Of a stretch of 64,000 nucleotides of DNA, positions 36,260 through 44,324 are shown piece after piece. The notes beneath the pieces are model-generated. The model was not told where the DNA came from, did no database searches, and saw only the letters and a program-made list of their open reading frames with translations. Source of the stretch: an uncultured Phocaeicola sp. (GTDB lineage: Bacteria > Bacteroidota > Bacteroidia > Bacteroidales > Bacteroidaceae); contig CARCZS010000004.1 in NCBI GenBank assembly GCA_948956705.1, positions 1-64,000 on the forward strand, in the 5' to 3' direction. The translations under genes were made by a program, and so were the position numbers. Numbering within the stretch: the first letter of the stretch is position 1; the number at the start of each line of letters is the position of its first letter.

Positions 36260-37237
36260 ATGACAATAACCGATGTAAAGCAGATACGCATTTCCGACTA
36301 TCTGTACAGTTTGGGGTACAGCCCCGTAAAACAACAGGGCGGCAATCTTTGGTACAAGTCGCCTTTCAGACAGGAGAGCGAACCGTCTTTCAAGGTGAAC
36401 ACGGAACTGAACCTCTGGTACGATTTTGGCGCAGGCAAGGGCGGCAATATCATTGCACTGGCGCAGGAACTTTACGCTTCCGATGATTTGCATTGCCTTT
36501 TGGAAAAGATAGCGGAGCAAGCGTCCCATATACGCCCCGTGTCTTTCTCTTTTGGGCAGCAGTCCTCTTCACAGCCGAGCTTCCAACAGTTGGAAGTCCG
36601 TGACCTTGTCCATCCTGCGTTACTCCGTTACCTGCAAGGGCGAGGTATCAATATCGAACTGGCAAAAAGAGAATGCAAGGAACTCCACTTCACGCACAAC
36701 GGCAAACCTTACTTCGCCATCGGCTTCCCGAATGTGGCTGGCGGCTACGAGGTGCGCAACTCTTTTTTCAAAGGCTGCATCGCACCGAAAGACATCACCC
36801 ACATACGGCAACAGGGAGAGCCAAGGGAGAAATGTTTGGTATTCGAGGGCATGATGGACTATCTTTCGTTCCTCACACTGCGCATGAGGAACTGCCCGAC
36901 CATGCCCAACCTTGACGGGCAGGATTATGTCATACTCAACTCCACCGCCAATGTGACGAAAGCCCTTGACGTGCTATATCCGTACGAGCGCATCCATTGC
37001 CTGCTTGACAACGACCATGCCGGGTGGAAAGCGACACGGGAAATCGAAAGGGAATACTCCTGCCGTGTGCGTGACTTCTCACACGAATATCGGGGGTATG
37101 CGGACTTGAACGACTACCTGTGCGGAAAGAGACAGGAGCAGGGTTTGGATTTGCCACAACAGGGCAAGCAAGACCGACCATCCGAGCAGCAGGAGCAAGA
37201 ACCGACCATGAAGAAAGGCAGGAGATTCAGAATGTAG
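36260..37237 (+). CDS. Toprim-domain primase
   Basis: 325 aa. The N-terminal part (about 1-75) has the layout of a CHC2-type primase domain (WYKSPFRQESEPSFKVNTEL, then DFGAGKGGNIIALAQ), but the zinc-binding cysteines and histidine are absent. The toprim part follows (about 180-300) with the glutamate motif CLVFEGMMDYLSFL and the aspartate motif IHCLLDNDHAGWKA. It would prime DNA synthesis for the element together with the RepA-like ATPase upstream. A Gln/Glu-rich C-terminal tail (PSEQQEQEPT) ends the protein. Confidence 0.85.
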   Translation: MTITDVKQIRISDYLYSLGYSPVKQQGGNLWYKSPFRQESEPSFKVNTELNLWYDFGAGKGGNIIALAQELYASDDLHCLLEKIAEQASHIRPVSFSFGQQSSSQPSFQQLEVRDLVHPALLRYLQGRGINIELAKRECKELHFTHNGKPYFAIGFPNVAGGYEVRNSFFKGCIAPKDITHIRQQGEPREKCLVFEGMMDYLSFLTLRMRNCPTMPNLDGQDYVILNSTANVTKALDVLYPYERIHCLLDNDHAGWKATREIEREYSCRVRDFSHEYRGYADLNDYLCGKRQEQGLDLPQQGKQDRPSEQQEQEPTMKKGRRFRM

Positions 37238-37261
37238 GCGTATGTTGTCCGAACGGCTTTT

Positions 37262-37400
37262 TGAAAAAGCCATAGCTCATTAGGGCATTTTCTACACGCA
37301 ATGCAAGGCATCGCTAAAAATGCCCCAATGAGCCATAGGGGTTGCACCCCTTTGGAAACCCCGTGAGCCATGCGGCATGACAGCAGGGCAAGTGGAATTA
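37262..37400. other. Putative origin of transfer (oriT) upstream of relaxase gene
   Basis: A large imperfect inverted repeat pairs agctcattagggcatttt (37274-37291) with aaaaatgccccaatgagc (37316-37333). A second small palindrome ggggttgcacccc (37339-37351) follows. The region has no gene and sits directly before the MobV relaxase gene, where oriT is expected. Confidence 0.55.
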
Positions 37401-37424
37401 TCAACCTAAAAACAGAACAGAGAT

Positions 37425-38771
37425 ATGGGATATGCAGTTTTGCATTTGGAAAAAGCAAAGGGTGCGGACAGCAAGATGTCGGCACACATAGAGCGCACGA
37501 GCCATCCGAAAAATGCGGATGAAACCCGTACGCATCTGAATCGGGAACTGGTACAGTTCCCCGAAGGAGTGAACAACCGTACCGAGGCGATAGCCCATCG
37601 GATAGGAAACGCAGGTATCAAACGGAAAATAGCCGACAACCAGGTAAGGGCTATCCGTGTATTGCTGACCGGAACCAACGAGGATATGAAACGGATGGAA
37701 GCGGACGGGGCACTCGGCAACTGGTGCGACGACAACCTGAAATGGCTGCGTGAGACTTTCGGAAAGGACAATGTGGTTTCGGCAGTCCTGCATATGGACG
37801 AGCAGACACCGCACCTGCACGCAACTGTTATACCAATAGTGACGGGGGAACGCAGGAAAGCCAAGCTGGAACAGCAGGACGGAAAGAAGAAATACCGCAA
37901 GAAGAATCCACAAGCGACAAGGCTCTGTGTCGATGACGTGATGACACAAAAGAACTTGAAGCGTTTCCAAGACACCTATGCGGAAGCTATGGGCAAGTAC
38001 GGACTGAAAAGAGGTGTGGACGGTTCGGAGGCAAGGCACATTTCAACAGCGCAATACTACAAGGAATTGATAGAGCAGCAAGGCAGCCTGCAGGAGAACA
38101 TAGGCAACCTGTTACAACTGGAAGAGGAAGCGCAGAAAAAGTTGAAGCAGGTGAAAGGGGAAATCAACACACAGAAGATGAAGAGTGCTGCTGTGAACGC
38201 AACGACAGCCATAGCGGACGGTGTCAGTTCTCTTTTGGGCGGCAGCAAGGTCAAGAGGTTGGAAGCGGAAAACGGTCAGTTGAAGCAGGACATTGCCGAT
38301 TTGCAGGAACGGGTAAAGGTTGAACAGGCGGAACAGAAAAACATGGAACACCGCCATTGCAGCGAAATTAACAAGATTTACAGGGCGCACCAACAAGAGA
38401 CCATGCAGTATGATGAAAGGCTGAAACGGATAGACACCTATTTCCCTCACGTCAAGGAACTGCTACCCATAGCCGACCAATGCAGGGAAATGGGATTTAC
38501 GGAGGAAATGACAAGGCAGCTCGTATGTTTCAAGCCCGTAGGGTTCAGAGGAAAGCTCTATTCAAGGGAGCATGGAAAGGAGTTCAAGACGGAACATTCA
38601 ACGGCAACCATAGAGAGAAATCCGCAACAGACCGGGAAATTCAGACTGTGCATTGACGGTATGCCGATACTGGAATGGTTCAAGATGAAGTTCCAAGAAC
38701 TCAAAGAGAAACTGACCACAAGTAGTATACTGAGAAAAGAGAATATGCCCAAGAAGGGACTGAAGTTATAA
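37425..38771 (+). CDS. mob: MobV-family (Mob/Pre) relaxase
   Basis: 448 aa. The first 200 residues are a Mob/Pre relaxase domain: N-terminal AVLHLEKAKGA, the conserved HIERTSHPKNADETRTHLNR region and the metal-binding three-histidine motif HMDEQTPHLHATVIP (about 125-139). A long coiled coil (about 205-320, LLQLEEEAQKKLKQVKGEIN) and a C-terminal domain follow. It nicks oriT and leads the strand into a helper conjugation apparatus. A bidirectional terminator separates it from the protease cargo. Confidence 0.92.
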   Translation: MGYAVLHLEKAKGADSKMSAHIERTSHPKNADETRTHLNRELVQFPEGVNNRTEAIAHRIGNAGIKRKIADNQVRAIRVLLTGTNEDMKRMEADGALGNWCDDNLKWLRETFGKDNVVSAVLHMDEQTPHLHATVIPIVTGERRKAKLEQQDGKKKYRKKNPQATRLCVDDVMTQKNLKRFQDTYAEAMGKYGLKRGVDGSEARHISTAQYYKELIEQQGSLQENIGNLLQLEEEAQKKLKQVKGEINTQKMKSAAVNATTAIADGVSSLLGGSKVKRLEAENGQLKQDIADLQERVKVEQAEQKNMEHRHCSEINKIYRAHQQETMQYDERLKRIDTYFPHVKELLPIADQCREMGFTEEMTRQLVCFKPVGFRGKLYSREHGKEFKTEHSTATIERNPQQTGKFRLCIDGMPILEWFKMKFQELKEKLTTSSILRKENMPKKGLKL

Positions 38772-38780
38772 CTTGTGAAA

Positions 38781-38826
38781 AAATAAAGAGCATAATACCC
38801 TAATAAGTTTTACGCTCTTTATTTTT
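38781..38826. terminator. Bidirectional terminator between mob and protease gene
   Basis: Arms aataaagagc and gctctttatt, with A residues before and T residues after, placed between two convergent genes. Confidence 0.8.
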
Positions 38827-38841
38827 ATTAATTTTTCCTAT

Positions 38842-40032
38842 TTAGTTATTCTTAGGTAATGTACCATATTTCCACTTAATAGCAGAACAAGGCAGAAATA
38901 CAGCACCTTTTTGTGACACACCATCAACTGTCACATTGCCTGTAGCCACATGGATACCAACAGCTCTTTTCGTACTTGGACTAAACACTAAGCCACCGCT
39001 ATCTCCTGACTGTGAATCATATGTTGCGACTGCAAATTCAGTAAAGGTTCTTCCGGGAATTTTTGTTTTTTCCACAATAATCTTGCCAGGACCTCTATGA
39101 TAAAAACCTTTAAAGGCAACCATATTATCCTTCTTTACATTATCAAAAGTTCCATCCACTATAGTAATAGTAGCATTATTATAATCAAAAGTATTAGAAG
39201 AACTAACATTGCTAGCAAGAGTACAGACAGCTAAATCATATCCTGTAGCATCACATTCAACACACGAACCCAATTCTGTTTTATAATCTTGATTATCCAG
39301 CATTTTATTACCAACAGCTTTAACTGTATGACCTGCAGTTACAATACACGGTTTTGTTTTATAAACGCATCGATATCCAACAGTTCCTCCACCTTGAGCA
39401 GAATAGAATCCCTCTCCTGGTATCATAGCTGTCGGAGTTATAGAAAAAGGGGTTGCTTCAACATTGTTATCCAAAGAGCCTTCAGTCTCAGTAAAAGTCA
39501 GTTGCCAAAACTTCACTAATGGTGAATCTATTACCTCTTTCTTAAATTTGTTTATACTAGCTTCGGACAAATCCTCTAACATAACAACTACTTTTCCTTC
39601 TTTAGGATCTATACCACAACCAGATATACCTAATACTTTCCATCCCCCCATTTCATCTCGGCTGTTAATTATATCTCTAACTGAGAGAAGCTCATTCATT
39701 GTGGTAGTGCCCTCTTCTATAATGAAATTTTCACTTTTACACCTTTGTGTCAAGTCTTTTTCATATTCTTCTAAAATTATACCTTTTACTTTTACAATCA
39801 AGACACCATCTTTTAAATAGCTTCCACAATAATAATCAGGGTACACCGATTGCACTCCGTTCGCTCTCGTGTGAGTTTCAAATGAAGATTCAAGATTATT
39901 AATCACATCATTTGCATTATTCACTACAGATTGATTCGTCTCATTTATTGAAGAATCCAAATCAGTATTTGAACAAGATCCAAATCCTAATACCAACAAT
40001 AGAAATGCGCTTAAGAACAAAATCTTTTTCAT
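38842..40032 (-). CDS. Secreted chymotrypsin-fold serine protease lipoprotein (element cargo)
   Basis: About 396 aa from the ATG at 40032 (MKKILFLS); an in-frame ATG at 40059 would spoil the signal peptide. Lipobox LGFGSC makes it a lipoprotein. An N-terminal domain (about 60-190, VLIVKVKGIILEEYEKDLTQ) may be a propeptide. The C-terminal domain is trypsin-like, with His in IVTAGHTV, Asp in GYDLAVCTL and Ser in QSGDSGGLVFSP, so the catalytic triad looks complete. Four or more cysteines could form disulfides. The gene is more A+T-rich than the replication/mob genes and points the other way, as expected for acquired cargo. Target unknown. Confidence 0.85.
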   Translation of the reverse strand: MKKILFLSAFLLLVLGFGSCSNTDLDSSINETNQSVVNNANDVINNLESSFETHTRANGVQSVYPDYYCGSYLKDGVLIVKVKGIILEEYEKDLTQRCKSENFIIEEGTTTMNELLSVRDIINSRDEMGGWKVLGISGCGIDPKEGKVVVMLEDLSEASINKFKKEVIDSPLVKFWQLTFTETEGSLDNNVEATPFSITPTAMIPGEGFYSAQGGGTVGYRCVYKTKPCIVTAGHTVKAVGNKMLDNQDYKTELGSCVECDATGYDLAVCTLASNVSSSNTFDYNNATITIVDGTFDNVKKDNMVAFKGFYHRGPGKIIVEKTKIPGRTFTEFAVATYDSQSGDSGGLVFSPSTKRAVGIHVATGNVTVDGVSQKGAVFLPCSAIKWKYGTLPKNN

Positions 40033-40134
40033 AATAATACAATTTAAATAATTAAACAAAAAGTTATTTTACTAACATTTTTGATGGGAAACACCCCTTA
40101 TTTATGCTAGTCTAATAACCCATTTATTACAATG

Positions 40135-40529
40135 TGGACCTGGGGAGAATCGAACTCCCGTCCAAACGAGAAAACCATATGCTTTCTACATGCTTATCTT
40201 TGCCTAAGGTTTTCGAGCATAAGCAAGACCAAAGCCACCAACCTATGCCTTATCCTCTAAAATTTCGTAAGAGTCACGAGGAGAAACCCAAACTATTCCC
40301 GAATTTGCTGTGCCACTTTATCAAACGCTTCGGAACAAGAGCTTTTGAGTGACATCTCGTTTCTACCACTTTGGTAGAAATAAAGCTAATCTACTATACT
40401 TCAATTAAGCAGCGAGAGCATAATTTTCGTTGCCAGATAAAATTTTGATAACTGAGATTTAAGTGGAAATTACCGACCCACTGCATGCTTACATACCATT
40501 CCAACTCGCTGTCAATTCCAGTCAAGCCC
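40135..40529 (-). ncRNA. ssrA: Element-borne transfer-messenger RNA (tmRNA)
   Basis: Complete tmRNA of 395 nt. The 5' end GGGCTTGACTGG pairs with the 3' end CAGGTCC to form an unbroken 7-bp acceptor stem with the G3-U pair that alanyl-tRNA synthetase recognises. T-arm GGGAG-TTCGATT-CTCCC. The tag frame at 40434-40405 encodes GNENYALAA and stop. Differences from the second copy are scattered and include paired changes in the T stem, so the gene appears functional, not decayed. CCA is not encoded. It lies inside the mobile element and has its own promoter. Confidence 0.93.
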
Positions 40530-40540
40530 TAATGATGTGT

Positions 40541-40572
40541 CAAATATAAATATTCATTTTTGAAAGAACAAA
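40541..40572 (-). promoter_or_regulatory. Promoter of the element-borne tmRNA
   Basis: On the minus strand TTTG (40572-40569) and TATATTTG (40548-40541) are 20 bases apart, a full-consensus Bacteroides promoter, with the -7 box 11 bases before the mature tmRNA 5' end. Confidence 0.8.
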
Positions 40573-40661
40573 CAAAACGATGAATATTTAAATAAAATAT
40601 CATACGCTATCACAAAAGTTAATTTATTTAAGAGAAGCTGATTGCCTTTGATATAAATAAT

Positions 40662-40731
40662 GATAATCAGACTATCAGTTTCCCAAACAGGGTGTAATGT
40701 TGGGTGCAGTCATTATAACAATCTGATTATC
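40662..40731. repeat. 10-bp inverted repeat near right end of element
   Basis: gataatcaga (40662-40671) and tctgattatc (40722-40731) are perfect inverted copies flanking the arm-type repeat. They are probable integrase or excisionase sites next to attR. Confidence 0.5.
40690..40708. repeat. Arm-type repeat, right end of element
   Basis: gggtgtaatgttgggtgca, 17/19 identical to 32074-32092 near the opposite end. It shows that the DNA between the two tmRNA genes belongs to the element. Confidence 0.7.
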
Positions 40732-40741
40732 AGTATTAATT

Positions 40742-40759
40742 GTGGAGCTGGAGGGAGTC
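40742..40759. repeat. attR core, within the 3' end of the host tmRNA
   Basis: gtggagctggagggagtc, matching attL at 17/18. It covers the acceptor stem and T-stem of the tmRNA at 40743-41136, so the element rebuilt the gene's 3' end on insertion. Confidence 0.8.
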
Positions 40760-41136
40760 GAACCCTCGTCCAAACGAGGAAGCCATACGCTTTCTACATG
40801 CTTATCTTCGCCTAAATTTTCGTGTATAGACAAGACCGAAGCCACCAATCTATACCTTATCCTCTAAAATTTCGTGAGAGACGCGAGGAAAGTCTCAAAC
40901 TATTCCCGAATTTGCTGTGCCACTTTATCAAACGCTTCGGAACAAGAGCTTTTGAGTGACATCTCGTTTCTACCACTATGGCAGAAATAAAGTTAATCTA
41001 CTATACTTCGATTAAGCAGCGAGAGCGTAATTTTCGTTGCCAGATAAAATTTTGATAACTGAGATTATAGTGCCAATCACCGACGCACTGCATGCTTACA
41101 TACCACTCCAACTCGCTGTCAAATCCAGTCAAGCCC
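40743..41136 (-). ncRNA. ssrA: Host transfer-messenger RNA (tmRNA), 3' end rebuilt by the element
   Basis: Complete tmRNA of 394 nt. The tag frame at 41041-41012 encodes GNENYALAA and stop, identical to the other copy except for a synonymous Tyr codon. T-arm GAGGG-TTCGACT-CCCTC. The 5' GGGCTTG pairs with 3' CAGCTCC except for a C-C mismatch at pair 4; with the attL version of the end (CAGGTCC) the stem would be perfect. The G3-U alanine identity pair is kept. Upstream the minus strand has TATCTTTG (41169-41162). Its native terminator seems to be at 31907-31940. Confidence 0.94.
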
Positions 41137-41161
41137 GAACTGGTATCTATGATAGATGCCG

Positions 41162-41169
41162 CAAAGATA
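41162..41169 (-). promoter_or_regulatory. -7 box of the host tmRNA gene
   Basis: TATCTTTG on the minus strand, 25 bases before the mature 5' end, consistent with a short processed leader. No clear -33 TTTG. Confidence 0.5.
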
Positions 41170-41382
41170 ATAATTCTTTCCCGATTATAGGTCATTTCTT
41201 TGCAATTATTATAAATATCCGTGTTAATCAATTTTTCTGTGAATCTGGTTCAAATATACGTTTATAAGCGTTATTGTACAAAAATGAGCGGCCTTATGGA
41301 CAATTTTGCTCTATCGTTTGAACTGTTTTCTTTATCTTTACCTCGACAAATAATGACTGTTTAATCTAATAATCTAAATATT

Positions 41383-44232
41383 ATGAAGAACTTGTTTCTT
41401 GTTCTTGCTTTGTTGGGAAGTTCTACGATGCTTCCGGCGCAGACAACGACTAAAATACCGAAAGTCTATCAGCCTGTCAAGAAATCTATGTACCATAAAG
41501 GATGGATTGATTTTAATAAGAATGGTGTGATGGATGTTTACGAAAACCCAAATGCCAAAATTGAAGACCGTATTGAAGATCTTCTCGGACAAATGAATAT
41601 GGAAGAGAAGACTTGTCAGATGGTGACGCTCTATGGTTATAAAAGGGTGTTGAAGGATGCGCTTCCCACTTCCGAATGGAAGAATATGTTATGGAAAGAT
41701 GGGATGGGAGCCATTGACGAACACCTGAATGGTTTTCAGCAATGGGGGCTTCCTCCTTCGGATAATGAGAATGTGTGGCCGGCTTCCCGGCATGCATGGG
41801 CATTGAATGAAGTGCAGCGTTTTTTTGTTGAAGATACTCGTCTTGGCATTCCGGTTGACTTTACCAATGAAGGTATTCGGGGGGTGGAGAGTTATCGTGC
41901 CACGAACTTCCCGACACAACTTGGATTGGGACATACCTGGAACCGTAATTTAATTTATAAAGTGGGCAGGATAACCGGACGTGAGGGGCGTATGTTGGGC
42001 TATACTAATGTATATGCTCCTATTTTGGATGTAGGGCGCGACCAGCGTTGGGGACGTTATGAGGAGGTGTATGGAGAGAGTCCTTATCTTGTTGCCGAAC
42101 TGGGTATCGAGATGGTGAAGGGTATGCAATATAATTATCAGGTAGCTGCCACCGGTAAACATTTCATTGCTTATAGTAATAATAAAGGTGCGCGTGAGGG
42201 TATGGCGCGTGTTGACCCGCAAATGTCTCCCCGTGAGGTGGAGATGATTCATGTTTATCCGTTTAAAAGAGTGATAAAGGAGGCCGGTCTGTTAGGGGTG
42301 ATGAGCTCTTATAATGATTATGACGGTTTCCCTGTGCAAAGCAGCTATTATTGGCTTACTACTCGTTTACGCGGTGAATGGGGATTTATGGGGTATGTTG
42401 TTTCGGACAGCGATGCCGTGGAATATTTGTATACCAAACATGGAACGGCAAAGGATATGAAAGAGGCTGTCCGTCAGAGTGTGGAGGCCGGATTGAATGT
42501 TCGTTGCACTTTTCGTTCGCCAGACTCGTATGTGTTGCCGTTGCGTGAACTTGTTGAAGAAGGAGGGTTGAGTGAAGAAGTGATTGACAACCGTGTACGG
42601 GATATTCTTCGTGTCAAGTTCTTGGTCGGATTGTTTGACGAACCGTATCAAACCGATTTGGAGGGCGCTGATAAAGAGGTGGAGAAGAAAGAAAACCTGG
42701 AAGTGGCTCTTCAGTCGTCTAGAGAGTCGCTGGTGTTGTTGAAAAATGAGCAGAATACGTTGCCGTTGAACCTTTCGGAAATAAAGAAAATAGCTGTATG
42801 TGGCCCTAATGCGGATGAAAGCAGTTATGCCTTGAGTCATTATGGCCCTTTGGCTGTAGATGTGGTTACTGTGTTGCAAGGTATTAAGAATAAGGTGAAA
42901 GATAAGGCGGAGGTTCTATATGCTAAAGGTTGTGAATTGGTGGATGATAATTGGCCTGAATCCGAATTGATTGATTATCCTTTGACAGAGCAGGAAAAGA
43001 ATGAAATAGATAAAGCGGTAGCTAATGTCAATCAGGCGGATGTGGCTGTCGTGGTGCTTGGAGGCGGGCAACGTACTTGTGGTGAGAATAAGTCGAGGAG
43101 TAGTCTTGAGTTGCCGGGACGCCAGCTTGATTTATTGAAGGCTGTATATGCTACCGGAAAACCGGTCGTGTTGGTGTTAGTCAATGGGCGTCCGCTGTCT
43201 ATCAATTGGGCGGATAAATTTGTTCCTGCCATTCTGGAGGCATGGTATCCGGGCTCAAAGGGAGGTATTGCTGTTGCCGATGTTTTGTTTGGAGACTATA
43301 ATCCGGGTGGAAAGCTGACTGTTACCTTTCCGAAGAGTGTAGGACAGATTCCGTTAAATTTCCCGGCTAAACCTTCTTCGCAAATTGATGGCGGGAAGAA
43401 TCCGGGAATGTCTGGAAATATGTCTCGTGTAAACGGTCCTTTGTATCCATTTGGTTACGGACTGAGTTATACGACTTTTGAATATTCCGATTTGCAAGTG
43501 AGTCCGAAAGTAATTACACCAAATCAGAAAGTGACTGTCACATGTAAAGTTACTAACACCGGCAAACGTGAAGGAGATGAAGTTGTACAGCTCTATTTAA
43601 GGGATGTTGTCAGTTCTCTGACCACTTGCGAAAAGAATCTGGTCGGTTTCGAGCGTCTTCATCTGAAGCCGGGCGAGACCAAGGAAGTCCGTTTTATACT
43701 CGACCGTAAAGATATGGAGTTGCTGAATGTGAAAAATGATTGGGTGGTGGAACCGGGTGAATTTAAAGTTATGGCCGGAGCTTCTTCAGAGGATATTCGT
43801 TTGAGTGATAAGTTCATGGTGATGGAATATGGTATGAATGGTGTGTTGTCTGAAACAGGAAACGGTAAGGAAAATGCCATTTCTGCCAGTACTGAAATGC
43901 AAAATGTGGGCATGACGCTCGATAATAATCTGAAGACTTGCTGGCAAGGGAACAAGGGAGACTATATTACTTTTGCTTTAGAGAACGGTGCAAAAATAGA
44001 TGGTCTGTCTATCGTTTGGAAGAAAGAGAATGGCGGTGAGGCTGATTTTGAGATTCAATTGTCGAGCGGTGGAGGACAATTCCTGACTGTATATTCGGGT
44101 AGTGTGTCTAAGTTCGATGAATGGGTTTCTTATGCTTTCAAAGGTACTACAGCAAGCGACTTGCGCATTCTCTTGAATTCGGATGGATTGGGGGTAGCCG
44201 AAGTGAAAATCAACCAATTAAAAAAAGAATAA
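41383..44232 (+). CDS. Glycoside hydrolase family 3 enzyme
   Basis: 949 aa with a signal peptide (about 1-19, ending LPAQ). GH3 N-terminal barrel with RDQRWGRYEEVYGESP, TGKHFIAYSNNKG and the nucleophile in YVVSDSDAVEYL (Asp342), then the GH3 C-terminal domain (VVVLGGGQRTCGENKSRSSL, ILEAWYPGSKGG), a fibronectin-III-like domain (about 700-775) and an extra C-terminal domain (about 820-949) with a discoidin-like look. Family members are beta-glucosidases or beta-xylosidases. The first gene of the plus-strand sugar cluster, downstream of the tmRNA genes. Confidence 0.92.
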   Translation: MKNLFLVLALLGSSTMLPAQTTTKIPKVYQPVKKSMYHKGWIDFNKNGVMDVYENPNAKIEDRIEDLLGQMNMEEKTCQMVTLYGYKRVLKDALPTSEWKNMLWKDGMGAIDEHLNGFQQWGLPPSDNENVWPASRHAWALNEVQRFFVEDTRLGIPVDFTNEGIRGVESYRATNFPTQLGLGHTWNRNLIYKVGRITGREGRMLGYTNVYAPILDVGRDQRWGRYEEVYGESPYLVAELGIEMVKGMQYNYQVAATGKHFIAYSNNKGAREGMARVDPQMSPREVEMIHVYPFKRVIKEAGLLGVMSSYNDYDGFPVQSSYYWLTTRLRGEWGFMGYVVSDSDAVEYLYTKHGTAKDMKEAVRQSVEAGLNVRCTFRSPDSYVLPLRELVEEGGLSEEVIDNRVRDILRVKFLVGLFDEPYQTDLEGADKEVEKKENLEVALQSSRESLVLLKNEQNTLPLNLSEIKKIAVCGPNADESSYALSHYGPLAVDVVTVLQGIKNKVKDKAEVLYAKGCELVDDNWPESELIDYPLTEQEKNEIDKAVANVNQADVAVVVLGGGQRTCGENKSRSSLELPGRQLDLLKAVYATGKPVVLVLVNGRPLSINWADKFVPAILEAWYPGSKGGIAVADVLFGDYNPGGKLTVTFPKSVGQIPLNFPAKPSSQIDGGKNPGMSGNMSRVNGPLYPFGYGLSYTTFEYSDLQVSPKVITPNQKVTVTCKVTNTGKREGDEVVQLYLRDVVSSLTTCEKNLVGFERLHLKPGETKEVRFILDRKDMELLNVKNDWVVEPGEFKVMAGASSEDIRLSDKFMVMEYGMNGVLSETGNGKENAISASTEMQNVGMTLDNNLKTCWQGNKGDYITFALENGAKIDGLSIVWKKENGGEADFEIQLSSGGGQFLTVYSGSVSKFDEWVSYAFKGTTASDLRILLNSDGLGVAEVKINQLKKE

Positions 44233-44324
44233 TAAAGAATTTGGGCCGTTATAGCATGTATTTTGCCAAGAAGTGAGTATATTTGGGAGCGCGTTATGTG
44301 CTCCCTAATCTATATAAATATATT

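Larger units (their letters stand above)
31942..40759. mobile_element. Integrative mobilisable element inserted in the tmRNA gene, carrying a second tmRNA
   Basis: About 8.8 kb between att cores at 31942-31959 and 40742-40759. Order: integrase, coiled-coil protein, DUF3853, RepA-like ATPase, primase, MobV relaxase, serine-protease cargo (minus), tmRNA (minus). The integrase, replication and mobilisation modules are those of NBU-like mobilisable units of Bacteroides; no conjugation genes are present, so transfer would need a helper. The right boundary is placed at the host tmRNA (40743) rather than at the first tmRNA (40135). The 18-bp core matches better there, and a 19-bp repeat near the left end recurs between the two tmRNAs. 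Confidence 0.8.

Noticed and set aside
31942..40135. Element ending at the first tmRNA (attR at 40135)
   Set aside because: Only about 10 bases (gtggacctgg) match attL there, against 17/18 at 40742, and the arm-type repeat lies between the two tmRNAs. Kept only as a weaker alternative.
40134..40352. Open frame of 72 codons across the first tmRNA
   Set aside because: It is antisense to the acceptor, T-arm and pseudoknot region of a clear tmRNA; a similar shadow appears in the second copy (41001-41231).
40135..40529. First tmRNA as a decayed duplicate
   Set aside because: Acceptor stem, T-arm, tag frame and promoter are all intact, and differences from the other copy include compensatory pairs.
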